From Thalassotalea hakodatensis (GTDB taxonomy: Bacteria > Pseudomonadota > Gammaproteobacteria > Enterobacterales > Alteromonadaceae), in the NCBI RefSeq assembly GCF_030295995.1, contig NZ_AP027365.1, positions 2,698,066-2,762,065 on the forward strand: a DNA stretch of 64,000 nt, written 5' to 3'. Below, one piece after another: positions 37,397 to 47,339 of the stretch. The notes beneath the pieces are model-generated. The model had not been told where the DNA came from and ran no database searches. It worked only from the letters and a program-made list of their open reading frames with translations. How positions within the stretch are numbered: position 1 is the first letter of the stretch; the number at the start of each line of letters is the position of its first letter. A program made the position numbers and the translations under genes.

Positions 37397-38311
37397 CTAT
37401 ATTATTTCTAAAACTGTCTGATTACGGCCATTATTTTTTGCCCGATATAGTAAACGATCTGCTTTTACTAAGACATCTTTAGCTGAAAGTAAACTATCAC
37501 CATTCAACAATACTGCACCAACACTCATGGTTAAATAGTCAGACACATCAGAGAATTCGTGTTGAATAGCTTTATCTGACAACGCAGTAAAAATATTCTG
37601 TAGTACTTGTTTTGCTCCATGCTCATCGCAATCAGGTAATATAAGCGTAAACTCTTCTCCACCGTAGCGAGCCACAAAGTCTCTCGGTCTTTTTAGCACT
37701 TCACGCAGCAATACCGACACCTTTTTCAGAGCAATATCGCCTGCACCATGCCCGTAGTTATCGTTAAATGGTTTAAAATAATCAACATCAAGCATGGCTA
37801 CCAGTAATTGTTTTTTGTCACGTTTATTCGCCGCTAACTCACTTTTTAATACCTTATCAAGCTTCCTACGGTTTGAAATCCCCGTTAAGGCATCAATATG
37901 AGCAATAGTATCAAGCATTTTTCGTTGTTGAATTAATTCAAGGTGTGTAGAAATACGTGCCGTCACTATATTAGTATTAAACGGTTTATAGATATAATCA
38001 CACCCCCCTAAAGCAAAGCCTCTTTCTTCATCATGGCAATTGGCAAGCCCAGTGATAAATATCACTGATGTTGCCATGGTAACGGGATCATTTTTTATCG
38101 TTTCAATGACCTCAAAACCTGACTTATCGGGCATTACAACATCTAATAGCATTAAATCAGGCGTATGCTTGTGTGCGAGTTCAATGGCTTGTTCACCGTT
38201 TTTAGCAAAGATAATTTTTGCTTGTTCTTGCAAAAGCTCTTTTAATATTTTTCGGTTAGCTTTTTCGTCATCAACAATTAACACTTTAAGGTCAAAACTT
38301 TCTAGTTCCAT
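37397..38311 (-). CDS. Response regulator with GGDEF domain (diguanylate cyclase)
   Basis: A protein of ~304 residues. The N-terminal receiver domain (KVLIVDDEKANRK, phospho-Asp in LMLLDVVMPDKSG, lysine in YIYKPF) is followed by a GGDEF domain with an intact active site (RYGGEEFTLILPDC), so it should make cyclic di-GMP when phosphorylated. The ATG at 38309-38311 lies eight bases after the stop of the giant hybrid kinase. In-frame starts at 38332 and 38350 overlap the kinase gene and are possible. The tight link makes it the natural output partner of that kinase. Confidence 0.9.
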   Translation of the reverse strand: MELESFDLKVLIVDDEKANRKILKELLQEQAKIIFAKNGEQAIELAHKHTPDLMLLDVVMPDKSGFEVIETIKNDPVTMATSVIFITGLANCHDEERGFALGGCDYIYKPFNTNIVTARISTHLELIQQRKMLDTIAHIDALTGISNRRKLDKVLKSELAANKRDKKQLLVAMLDVDYFKPFNDNYGHGAGDIALKKVSVLLREVLKRPRDFVARYGGEEFTLILPDCDEHGAKQVLQNIFTALSDKAIQHEFSDVSDYLTMSVGAVLLNGDSLLSAKDVLVKADRLLYRAKNNGRNQTVLEII

Positions 38312-38318
38312 ACGATGA

Positions 38319-41300
38319 TTATTCTTTATCATTTTTATTATTTGAAACATTAGCGCCAGTTATTGTTGCTAATATCGCCTCTATATTATTAATTGCTTGT
38401 GCATATTCAATGTCATCAATGTCATCTGCTATTTTTTTGGCTAATTGCTCATAATCAGAGCCTTTGGTCAATGTTAACAGTCGTGGTAATAAATCTTCAG
38501 CCTTAGCATTCTCTTCAACAACTAAGGTCTTAATAGACGATAGCAGGTCGTTTAACTGTTTATGAAAATACTGAACATTAACAATTGAATTTTCTGATTG
38601 CTCAGGTGCTATTAAGTTAACCGGTAAACTCTTTAGCGCGATTAACACATTATTCAATTCAATCGATGTTTCAGCAACCAGTAAATCAGCCGATTCTGGG
38701 TCACTTTTAAGTTGAGATTCAAGCTGAGTAGCCCGCTTTGCCAACGTTAATGCACCAATATAATTTGCATTAGACTTTAAAGAGTGTGCGACCCTATAAG
38801 CAGTATCATAATCTTGTTGCTTGTATATTTCACGTAGAGAATCTACTGTATCAGAGTAATTTTTAGCAAATTGCTGTACTAACTTTTGATATAAATGCTC
38901 ACGCCCCCCCATAGTTTTAATCGCTGTTTTAGCATCAATACTCGGGAGCTTTTCTATCTCTGCTAACAGAGACACTTCCTTCGTTTGCTCTGATTCTGTA
39001 TTTCGCTTTTGATGGGTGATTTTCTGTCGCGTTTCATCGCTTTTTATCAGTGTTACTTGTTCACTCACTGCTTCATTATTTAGCCACTTTGATAACAAGA
39101 TATATAAAGCATTTGGATCTATCGGTTTAGTAAAATAATCATTCATCCCTACTTCTAAACAACGATCTAATTCCTCTTGCATGGCATGGGCGGTCATTGC
39201 AATGATAGGTAAATTACTAAATTGATCGTTTGCACGAATAATTTTTGTTGCCGTTAACCCATCCATTATCGGCATTTGTAAATCCATAAACACAAGGTCG
39301 TAGCTTTCACTATCTAATTTATCAATCGCCACTTGTCCATTTTCTGCGATATCAATATTCACACCTGTTTCTTCTAAAAATCCAAGAACCACTTGTTGAT
39401 TTAAAGCATTATCTTCAACAAGCAGTATACGACTATGAGATAAATCTAAAATACCTTTTTGTACTTGATGATATTCTAAATGTTTTTGTTCAAGCTTTAA
39501 TGCATTCATCATCGCATCTAATAATAAAGATGCATCAACAGGCTTTTCTAAGAAGCCATCAATACCAGCCTCATGCGACAAAGTCATTGCATCATTTTTG
39601 TCGAATGCCGTCACCATTAATACTGCTGGTATATCATGCTTTTCAGTTAATTTGTTTATTCGATGCGCCAGTTCAATACCATCCATTTTGGGCATACGCC
39701 AGTCAGTGATCACTAAATCAAATGGTTGTTCAAGTAATATTGCGTTATCAATAAGCTCAAGTGCTGTTATAGCACTTTCCGTTGTTGTGATTTTGCAACC
39801 AAACTGTTTTAACAAAGCATCTAACACATTTAAACAAAGTGCATTATCATCAACAACCAATACATTTATTCCCTCGATCATTAACGATTGTGCAGCAAGT
39901 AACTCACTTTGTTCGACTTCTTCATAATGCACCGTAAAACCAAAAGTACTCCCTTCCCCTAATTGGCTGTCTACCCATATTTTACCCCCCATAAGCGTGG
40001 TCAGTTGCTTACAAATCGATAAACCAAGCCCTGTACCACCAAAGCGACGGGTTATAGAGGTATCAGCTTGATTGAATGAGGTAAAAAGGTTTTCCATGGT
40101 ATTTTCATCTAAACCTATCCCCGTATCTGACACTGAAAATTCAAGTGTGTTATTTTCGGTAGACTTAACCTCAATTAATACGTGACCACTTTCAGTAAAT
40201 TTGATTGCATTACTCGCAAGGTTCACCAATATCTGTTGCAGCCTGATAGGATCAGATTTAATTTGTTTAGGTACATCAGGTGCAATTCTTACCACTAGCT
40301 CTAACCCTTTGCTATGTGCTTTTAAAGCACATATGTTAGCTGTTTTTTTAATCAGCGCCTCTATATTCATCACCACTGACTCTATGGTCATTTTACCTGC
40401 TTCAATCTTAGAAAAATCTAATATGTCGTTAATAAGTGCAAGCAACGCTTGTGAGGCATCTTGAATTTTACCAATTAAATCTTTCTGGTGATTATCAAGT
40501 TTGGTTTTGAATGCTAAATGACTTAAACCGATAATAGCATTCATAGGAGTGCGAATTTCATGGCTCATTTTAGCGAGAAATTCACTTTTCGCCTGTGTCG
40601 CTTTTTCTAGTTCAGCGGTACGGCTAGACACTTGATACTCAAGATGTCGGTTGATATCAAGTAAACTTAAGTGATTTTCAACACGGGTTAATAGTTCATG
40701 TTTAGAAATAGGTTTAGTTAAATAATCATTACCACCAACCGAAAAGCTTTCTACTAAGTCGATTACCTGATTTTTTGCTGTCAGAAAAATTACGGGTAAT
40801 TCATTTAACGAATACCATTCTCTTATTTGATTACATACCTCATAGCCTGACATTTTTGGCATCATAATATCGAGTAATATTAAATCAAAAGGTCGAATTT
40901 TTTCTTCGCTGCTATCTGTAGCATCTTCAATTAAAGACAATGCTTGTTTGCCGCTGGCAGCTTCTGTTAACTGATACCCTTTCAGATTTAAGTGGTTCAA
41001 TAACACTTGACGATTAATCGGATCATCATCTACCACTAAGATGTGATAGTTTTGGTAATTTAGCTGCCTATTTTGCTGAGATATTAACTCGCTTTCATCT
41101 AAGCTGATATACTCAATTTCATTATCAAGGTGTTGTAAACGATTTAGCTTCTGTTGATTCGTCGACTTAACAATATTTGTGACATCAGTAATATGGTCAT
41201 TATCAATTGGCAAGGTAAAACTAAAACAACTCCCTTTACCCAATTCAGAGGTTACTGATATTGTACCTTCATGTAATTCAACAAGTTGTTTTGTAACGGT

Positions 41301-44300
41301 TAAACCTAAGCCTGTCCCACTATGATCTCTATTCGTTTGGCCTTTTAACTGTTCAAAAGAGTTAAAAATAAGATGTAGTTGTTCTGCTGCTATACCAATA
41401 CCAGTGTCTTTTACCGAAATTTTAACGACATTACCGCTTTGTTCTGCATCAATAGTTACCTCACCATTTTCGGTAAATTTTATCGCATTACCGATCAAGT
41501 TATATAAAATTTGTTCTAATCGGTTCTCGTCAGCATTAACAATAGGAAGTTCACTAGATACACGGTTAATAAGTGTAATGTTTTTATCTCCTATTAACGG
41601 AGTAGACACCGTCATTACAACGTCAGTTAAACTATGTAACTCAACTCCCGTTAAATTCAGCTTTAAGGTATGATTTTTTAATTTTGAAAAGTCGAGAATG
41701 TCATTAACAAGATTTGATAAACGCTTACCACTGGCAACAACCATAGCAAGGTTTTTATTAGCAGATTCGGGCAACTGCCCAGAAACACCATCAATTAATG
41801 ATTCAGCTAAGCCAATAATCCCGTTGAGTGGGGTACGTAACTCATGAGATGTATTCGCTAAAAACTCATCCTTTAATCTGTCCGCACGTTTTAACTGCAC
41901 ATTTATTGCGTGCTCTTTTAATCGCTGATAATTTTGCCGATATAAGATCAATCCAATAATGCCGATGATCAAAATTAAATATATTGTATAAGCCCACCAG
42001 GTCCGCCACATTGGTGGTAGCACAGTTATATTGAGTGATTTACCGGTTTCATTCCAGTACCCGTCTCCATTGCTCGCCTTTACACGTAATGTATAATCAC
42101 CTGAGGGTAAACTGGTATATGTTGCCCTTCTATTTTTGGCATCGGTATAAATCCATTGCTCATCAAAACCTTCAAGCTTATAGGCGTATTGATTATTCAT
42201 TGGGGCTGCAAAATGCAGCGCGGCAAATTCAAAGGTAACCAGCTTTTCATCGTATGTTAACTTTAAGCGTTCTAATTCATTAATATCGGATGGAATCGTG
42301 AAACCAGCACTATTCACATTACGTTTTTTCTCATTTTTGTTTTCACTTGATTGAATTTCAACATGTTTGTTATGTACTAAAAAATCAGTCAACACAACTT
42401 TAGGTAACGATGTATCATCTTTAATGTCAGCGGGGAAAAAACGATTAAAACCATTCACGCCACCAAAGAATAACTCCCCTGATTTAGCTTTGAAATAACT
42501 TAAAGAATTAAACTCACTGCCTTGGACGCCATCACTTTGATTATAGTTTTTAAAAACCTGTCGTTTCATATCAAACTTCGATAGGCCTTTGTTCGTGCTT
42601 ATCCACAAATTCCCATTCTTATCTGGTAACACTGCGTAAACATTATTATTTGCTAAACCATTTTTTTCATCATAAACAATAAATTTATCAAGTTCAGAAT
42701 TAAAAGTAATCAAGCCAAACGAAGTAGCAAACCAGTATTGTTGCTGATGCTCTGTAATTGCCCATACAGTTAAGTCGTTAAAAAAACTGTTCTGTTTTTC
42801 GCTTGTAGAAAGAACTAAAGGATGAAATTTAGAAGTACTTAAATTTAAAACACTAACACCAGAATCAGTAGCAACCCAAAAAGTATCCTCATCAATCTTT
42901 TTTATATCCCAAATATTGTTATTTGAAATACTTGATTTTATATTTTCATCAAATAGAAAGTTTTCAAAGTTTCCATCTGTCAAATCAAGTATGTTTAGAC
43001 CGCCACCCATTGTACCCACAAGCAACTTTTTATTATCAATAAATAATTTAGTCAACACATTATGGCTAATCGTTTTTGAATCAGTTGATTTGTTTTTAAA
43101 ATGTTTAATTTTTTCTGTTTCTAAATCAACTACAAATAAGCCATTATCCGCTGTCGCTATGTAAAGAGTTTTTTGGTCATCACTGAATAATAGAGATACA
43201 GTTAATAACGTACCTAGTTTATTATTTATAGGCAAATGTGTTAATACTTCAGATTGTTTATCAATACTGTAAATACCTCCCCCATAAGTTGCAAAGTAAT
43301 AGTTTTTTGCTGTTTCCTCAAACCCTAAAATAACATTACTCGTAAGTGTATTATATTTGGCCTTATCAACTAACTTAAACTGACCTAAGGTCAAATCAAG
43401 CTTGTTCAAACCTCCGGCTCTTGTACCAAACCACAAGGTTTCGTTACTGCCCTTCTTAATCAAACTAATTTCGGGATGGCTTAGACTTCGAGATTTAGAT
43501 TGCTGATGAGAGAAATATAAAATTTCATTATTTTGAAATTGGTATTTATAACCGCCATTACTTGTTCCAATCCATAACTCTGAAGCATTACGAAAATACA
43601 ATGAGTTTACATTTTCTATGCCATCTAACCTTTCAATTTTTTGAAACACTTTTGATTTACTATCAAAAGTGAACACTCCTTTAGTCGTTGCAATAAAAAG
43701 TCCCTTTTGAGTGTGTTGCTTAACATCGTTAATTTTAAATATAGTTTCAAAAGCAATAGTAGATTCTGTATCATTACCCTCGATTAAAAATAAATTTGAA
43801 TTAAGTGCCTTTCGATTCTGCTTGGCTCCCCAAATATTACCCTCACCATCAACTAGTAAACTGGTGACTGCATGTTTAGTAAAGTATTTTCGTACAACTT
43901 CATTTGTATTATTAATTAAAAACAAGCCGTTATCAGTACCTACCCAAAGATTCCCTTTCGAATCTGAAGCAATACTGTTAATTATTTCCCCTTCTCTAGA
44001 CGATGAAAATCCTACTTTTTTAAACTCATCAATTTTCTTAATATAATGATACAAACCTCCATCTGAGCCAGCCCAAATTTCACCTTTGATTGTTTCATGT
44101 AAAACAGATATTCTTGGATTATTAAAATTATAATGTTTAAAAATATAGCCATCATATCGGTTTAAATTCCCATCTGTAGCTACCCATAAAAAACCACTTG
44201 AATCCTGCAATATGTCATTTACAGTTGTTTGCGACATGCCATCAGCAGTACCAAACCGTTCAAAATTAAGATCTAATTGGTTAATGCTGTCTTCTCTAGC

Positions 44301-44369
44301 AGTAGATAAGTTACAAAAAACAAGAAAGAAGCAATAAGCAGCTAATAAACAAAGTTTAATCATTCGCAC
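38319..44369 (-). CDS. Giant hybrid sensor histidine kinase with two kinase cores
   Basis: A 2016-residue one-protein phosphorelay. The order is: signal peptide (1-24); two-component propeller repeats (~30-690, FLWVATDGNLNRYDG-type); Y_Y_Y domain (~700-785); membrane span (~793-812); first HisKA (SHELRTPLNG, ~840) and ATPase; receiver 1 (LLDIMMPKMSG, ~1168); second HisKA (SHEIRTPMNA, ~1270) and ATPase; receiver 2 (TDWRMPKMDG, ~1557); receiver 3 (MDLQMPIMDG, ~1697); HPt (AHSLKSNANY, ~1863). There is no DNA-binding domain. The start is GTG 44369 or ATG 44363. The periplasmic propellers resemble sensors of polysaccharides. It is divergent from the peptide/HDO operon. Confidence 0.93.
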   Translation of the reverse strand: MRMIKLCLLAAYCFFLVFCNLSTAREDSINQLDLNFERFGTADGMSQTTVNDILQDSSGFLWVATDGNLNRYDGYIFKHYNFNNPRISVLHETIKGEIWAGSDGGLYHYIKKIDEFKKVGFSSSREGEIINSIASDSKGNLWVGTDNGLFLINNTNEVVRKYFTKHAVTSLLVDGEGNIWGAKQNRKALNSNLFLIEGNDTESTIAFETIFKINDVKQHTQKGLFIATTKGVFTFDSKSKVFQKIERLDGIENVNSLYFRNASELWIGTSNGGYKYQFQNNEILYFSHQQSKSRSLSHPEISLIKKGSNETLWFGTRAGGLNKLDLTLGQFKLVDKAKYNTLTSNVILGFEETAKNYYFATYGGGIYSIDKQSEVLTHLPINNKLGTLLTVSLLFSDDQKTLYIATADNGLFVVDLETEKIKHFKNKSTDSKTISHNVLTKLFIDNKKLLVGTMGGGLNILDLTDGNFENFLFDENIKSSISNNNIWDIKKIDEDTFWVATDSGVSVLNLSTSKFHPLVLSTSEKQNSFFNDLTVWAITEHQQQYWFATSFGLITFNSELDKFIVYDEKNGLANNNVYAVLPDKNGNLWISTNKGLSKFDMKRQVFKNYNQSDGVQGSEFNSLSYFKAKSGELFFGGVNGFNRFFPADIKDDTSLPKVVLTDFLVHNKHVEIQSSENKNEKKRNVNSAGFTIPSDINELERLKLTYDEKLVTFEFAALHFAAPMNNQYAYKLEGFDEQWIYTDAKNRRATYTSLPSGDYTLRVKASNGDGYWNETGKSLNITVLPPMWRTWWAYTIYLILIIGIIGLILYRQNYQRLKEHAINVQLKRADRLKDEFLANTSHELRTPLNGIIGLAESLIDGVSGQLPESANKNLAMVVASGKRLSNLVNDILDFSKLKNHTLKLNLTGVELHSLTDVVMTVSTPLIGDKNITLINRVSSELPIVNADENRLEQILYNLIGNAIKFTENGEVTIDAEQSGNVVKISVKDTGIGIAAEQLHLIFNSFEQLKGQTNRDHSGTGLGLTVTKQLVELHEGTISVTSELGKGSCFSFTLPIDNDHITDVTNIVKSTNQQKLNRLQHLDNEIEYISLDESELISQQNRQLNYQNYHILVVDDDPINRQVLLNHLNLKGYQLTEAASGKQALSLIEDATDSSEEKIRPFDLILLDIMMPKMSGYEVCNQIREWYSLNELPVIFLTAKNQVIDLVESFSVGGNDYLTKPISKHELLTRVENHLSLLDINRHLEYQVSSRTAELEKATQAKSEFLAKMSHEIRTPMNAIIGLSHLAFKTKLDNHQKDLIGKIQDASQALLALINDILDFSKIEAGKMTIESVVMNIEALIKKTANICALKAHSKGLELVVRIAPDVPKQIKSDPIRLQQILVNLASNAIKFTESGHVLIEVKSTENNTLEFSVSDTGIGLDENTMENLFTSFNQADTSITRRFGGTGLGLSICKQLTTLMGGKIWVDSQLGEGSTFGFTVHYEEVEQSELLAAQSLMIEGINVLVVDDNALCLNVLDALLKQFGCKITTTESAITALELIDNAILLEQPFDLVITDWRMPKMDGIELAHRINKLTEKHDIPAVLMVTAFDKNDAMTLSHEAGIDGFLEKPVDASLLLDAMMNALKLEQKHLEYHQVQKGILDLSHSRILLVEDNALNQQVVLGFLEETGVNIDIAENGQVAIDKLDSESYDLVFMDLQMPIMDGLTATKIIRANDQFSNLPIIAMTAHAMQEELDRCLEVGMNDYFTKPIDPNALYILLSKWLNNEAVSEQVTLIKSDETRQKITHQKRNTESEQTKEVSLLAEIEKLPSIDAKTAIKTMGGREHLYQKLVQQFAKNYSDTVDSLREIYKQQDYDTAYRVAHSLKSNANYIGALTLAKRATQLESQLKSDPESADLLVAETSIELNNVLIALKSLPVNLIAPEQSENSIVNVQYFHKQLNDLLSSIKTLVVEENAKAEDLLPRLLTLTKGSDYEQLAKKIADDIDDIEYAQAINNIEAILATITGANVSNNKNDKE

Positions 44370-44447
44370 ATTTCAAAATTTAAGTTATTTTTTATTATCC
44401 ACATTGTGAAGTATTACTCTAAAAAGTAAAAGCTCATTTTTATTCTC

Positions 44448-44482
44448 TTGACAATATTAAAAAAATTTCCTTATTCTAGTAT
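44448..44482 (+). promoter_or_regulatory. Likely promoter of the peptide/HDO operon
   Basis: A perfect TTGACA at 44448-44453 is followed after 17 bases by TTATTC (44471-44476), overlapping TAGTAT. It is 60-90 bp before the peptide start and in the region shared with the divergent giant kinase gene. Confidence 0.5.
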
Positions 44483-44540
44483 TTGCAATTGATTAAAATA
44501 TAAAACAGATCAAACTTTAAATTTCATAGGATTCATAAAA

Positions 44541-44717
44541 ATGGACAAATCAAACGTAGAACATTTACATGCAGAAGGCGTAATCAATAAAGAGCAGTTA
44601 CACGATGAGCAAATAAAGGCAATAGAGAGTCTTTCAAAAGAAGAAGTTGAACAATTGAAATCAATCAACAAAAAAGTAAAGGGGACAAAAGGTAAGCCTG
44701 TAGGTATCGGTATTTAA
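44541..44717 (+). CDS. 58-residue peptide, putative RiPP precursor
   Basis: A small gene with ATG at 44541 and AGGA nine bases upstream. The product is charged and helical in its first ~47 residues (AIESLSKEEVEQLKSINKKV), like a leader, and ends in a short Gly-rich tail GTKGKPVGIGI, like a core. It has no Cys, aromatic residue or signal peptide. Its stop overlaps the ATG of the diiron oxidase gene (TAATG), a mark of tight coupling. The leader pattern recalls the aroma-sacti type peptides as I remember them. That it is a substrate of the oxidase is inference from this arrangement. Confidence 0.7.
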   Translation: MDKSNVEHLHAEGVINKEQLHDEQIKAIESLSKEEVEQLKSINKKVKGTKGKPVGIGI

Positions 44718-45403
44718 TGGCTAAAAATCTTTCAAATTTTGAAAGGCTTGAAAAAAGCCTTTCTTTCATGGAAAACAGAGCTTGTGTCGCCAATGAAAAC
44801 TATACTACTCACTCTCACTCAGTCAATGCATGCATAGAACAAGCATATTCAAGTTATCGAATTTCTAATGCCTCCATTAATCTAATGCAAGAAGCATTAA
44901 ATGAATCCTTAAAGAAAATGCACGACCCTGTTTATCAATTACTTGCTGGTTATATGAAGAAACATATTCCGGAAGAAACTGGGCATGATGAGTGGTTTTT
45001 AGAAGATTTGGCCGTCATGGGTGTTAGCCAAGCAGAAGCGGAAGATCGAATTCCATCTCTCAATATAACCACATTTATCGGTTCTCAATACTTTCTAATA
45101 AAGCATGTTGATCCTGTTGCTATTATGGGATATTTGGCTTGCACAGAAACACACCCGCCGACGGTGGACTACGTTAACGAGCTGGTAGAGCGCTCAAGAT
45201 TACCTAAAGAAGCATTTAATGCATTGATGCACCATGCAATTTTAGATGTGCAACACAAACAAGATATTATAGAAACAATTAATAACATGCCTTTATCAGA
45301 AAAACAGTACAAAGTGCTTGAGCTCAGCGCTTTTCAAACTTATCGATATGTAGCTAATATTATGGATGATGCAAGTAAAGCAGCACAAGCAACTTCAGCC
45401 TAA
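44717..45403 (+). CDS. Heme-oxygenase-like diiron oxidase (HDO) family protein
   Basis: A 228-residue helical protein. All six metal ligands of the UndA-type HDO site can be placed: E87 and H90 in EETGHDEWF, E144 in CTETHPP, then H173, D177 and H180 in HHAILDVQH (H-x3-D-x2-H). Spacing agrees with UndA as I recall it. HDO enzymes use two irons and oxygen to oxidise or cleave amino acids, fatty acids or peptides. The family is also annotated as iron-containing redox enzyme. The gene starts within the stop of the 58-residue peptide gene and ends convergent with an aminotransferase, so the operon has two genes. Confidence 0.85.
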   Translation: MAKNLSNFERLEKSLSFMENRACVANENYTTHSHSVNACIEQAYSSYRISNASINLMQEALNESLKKMHDPVYQLLAGYMKKHIPEETGHDEWFLEDLAVMGVSQAEAEDRIPSLNITTFIGSQYFLIKHVDPVAIMGYLACTETHPPTVDYVNELVERSRLPKEAFNALMHHAILDVQHKQDIIETINNMPLSEKQYKVLELSAFQTYRYVANIMDDASKAAQATSA

Positions 45404-45441
45404 CTAATCGCGATAAGGGCAAATATTTTATTTAAATAGCG

Positions 45442-46581
45442 CTAAGATGTAGTAGCTAAGACCTCTTTAAGCGCAGCTAAGCACAAAGCAATATTTTCTT
45501 TTCGTGCCCCATAGCCCATTAAACCAATTCGCCACGCTTTGCCAGCAAACTTTCCAAGCCCTGCGCCTATTTCCAAGTTGTATTCATTAAGTAAATAACG
45601 TCGCACTTCTTCATCATTTATCCCTTGAGGAATATACACCGTATTAAGTTGAGCCAATCGTTCGTTCTCAGGAACAACAAAATCTAAACCTAATTCAGCC
45701 AAACCCTTGGCTAATAAATCATGCATTTCTTGATGACGCTTCCATGCATTTTCTAATCCTTCTCTTTTTAACGACAGCAATGCTTCATGTAATGCGTACA
45801 ATGAATTTACCGGCGCTGTATGGTGATAGGCACGTTTGCCTTTTCCTGACCAATACCCCATCACCAGTGATTGGTCAAGAAACCAACTTTGTATCGGTAT
45901 TTTTCGATGTTTAATCACTTCAATCGCCTTTTCGCTAAAACTAATCGGTGAAATGCCCGGTACACAAGATAAGCATTTTTGGCTACCGGAATAAATAGCA
46001 TCGATTCCCCATTCATCAACTTTTAGCTCACAACCACCAAGCGACGTTACGGCATCAACAATGGTTAAACAATTATATTGTTGAGCAATTTCGCACAGTA
46101 CTTTAGCGTCTGAACGTGCCCCTGTTGATGTTTCAGCATGTACAAAAGCGACAAATTTTGCCTCCGGATGTTGTAAAAGTGTGGCATCAAGTGATTCAGG
46201 ATCAACCGCTCTTCCCCATTCCCCTTCAATGAGCACTAACTTTGCCCCGATACGTTTCACATTCTCTGACATTCTGGAACCGAATACACCGTTTTGGCAA
46301 ACCACTACCGTGTCATCAGGTGTAATTAAATTAACAAAGCAAGCTTCCATACCGGCAGAGCCAGGTGCTGACAAAGCCAAGGTCATTTCATTCGAGGTTT
46401 GAAAGGCATATTGCAATAAACTTTTTACTTCATCCATCATACCAACAAATAAAGGGTCTAAATGCCCGATAGTAGGTCGTGCAAGGGCTGAAAGTACTTG
46501 TGGACTAACATCTGAGGGGCCTGGGCCCATTAAAATTCGCTGTGGCGGAATAAACGAAGAATAAGTCATCACGGTTCTCAT
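45442..46581 (-). CDS. Pyridoxal-phosphate aminotransferase, alanine-glyoxylate/serine-pyruvate type
   Basis: A 379-residue class V aminotransferase. Motifs include LMGPGPSDVSP, SAPGSAGMEA, VHAETSTGA, the cofactor Asp in TIVDAVTSLGG and the lysine that holds pyridoxal phosphate in SGSQKCLSC. It probably moves amino groups between alanine or serine and glyoxylate, pyruvate or hydroxypyruvate. An in-frame ATG four codons in is an alternative start. It is convergent with the diiron oxidase gene and appears to be monocistronic. Confidence 0.9.
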   Translation of the reverse strand: MRTVMTYSSFIPPQRILMGPGPSDVSPQVLSALARPTIGHLDPLFVGMMDEVKSLLQYAFQTSNEMTLALSAPGSAGMEACFVNLITPDDTVVVCQNGVFGSRMSENVKRIGAKLVLIEGEWGRAVDPESLDATLLQHPEAKFVAFVHAETSTGARSDAKVLCEIAQQYNCLTIVDAVTSLGGCELKVDEWGIDAIYSGSQKCLSCVPGISPISFSEKAIEVIKHRKIPIQSWFLDQSLVMGYWSGKGKRAYHHTAPVNSLYALHEALLSLKREGLENAWKRHQEMHDLLAKGLAELGLDFVVPENERLAQLNTVYIPQGINDEEVRRYLLNEYNLEIGAGLGKFAGKAWRIGLMGYGARKENIALCLAALKEVLATTS

Positions 46582-46725
46582 CGGTTAACAATAGCGAAAA
46601 TGTATCACTGATATAGCGTATTCGCTAAATTAATTCACTGTATCTCAACTATTCATCGAATAAATAGTTTCGGTTATACAACACTTAGGCGTATCATTAG
46701 CAAAAACATATTACCGATAATCGCC

Positions 46726-47271
46726 ATGGCGCTTAAATCAATTATTTACAAAACAACCATCCACTTATCTGACATGGATCGTCATTACTACGACACCCTA
46801 AACTTAACTATTGCTCAGCACCCTTCAGAAACAATGCTTCGTATGAGCGCAAGAATACTTGCTTATATTTTAAATGCCGACCCAGCACTTACTTTTGGCA
46901 AAGGAGTGAGTGATGAAGATGAACCTGCTTTATGGCAACAAACGCTAACCGAAGATATTACCTTATGGGTTGAACTTGGCCAACCCGATGAAAAGCGGAT
47001 AAAGCGTGCTAGCAATAAAGCTGAATCGGTAATAATTTATGGTTACCATTCACCGTTCGATGTTTGGTGGCAACAACAAGAAAAAAAGCTGACACTGTTT
47101 AAAAACCTACAAATAACACGGTTTGACTACGATGCTTTAGCCAGGTTTTCTGAATTAATTGAACGTACAACGGAAATCCAAGCAAGTATTCAAGATGGCC
47201 AATTATGGCTTACTATTGGCGATGAAAGTCTGCTTATTGAACACCAAACGTTACAAACAAATCGCACTTAG
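46726..47271 (+). CDS. yaeQ: YaeQ family protein
   Basis: A 181-residue cytoplasmic protein of the YaeQ family, which has a PD-(D/E)XK nuclease-like fold. Characteristic stretches are seen: the start ALKSIIYK, DMDRHYYDT, HPSETMLRMSARILAY, LWVELGQPDEKRI and KNLQITRFD. Length matches the family. Function is not established. It is upstream of an M28 peptidase gene with a 68-bp gap, so co-transcription is possible. Confidence 0.9.
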   Translation: MALKSIIYKTTIHLSDMDRHYYDTLNLTIAQHPSETMLRMSARILAYILNADPALTFGKGVSDEDEPALWQQTLTEDITLWVELGQPDEKRIKRASNKAESVIIYGYHSPFDVWWQQQEKKLTLFKNLQITRFDYDALARFSELIERTTEIQASIQDGQLWLTIGDESLLIEHQTLQTNRT

Positions 47272-47339
47272 CTTCAATGAGTTACTTGCAATAAAATAGC
47301 GAATAATCAATAGTAACCTTTTTACTTTAGGGACTCCCC

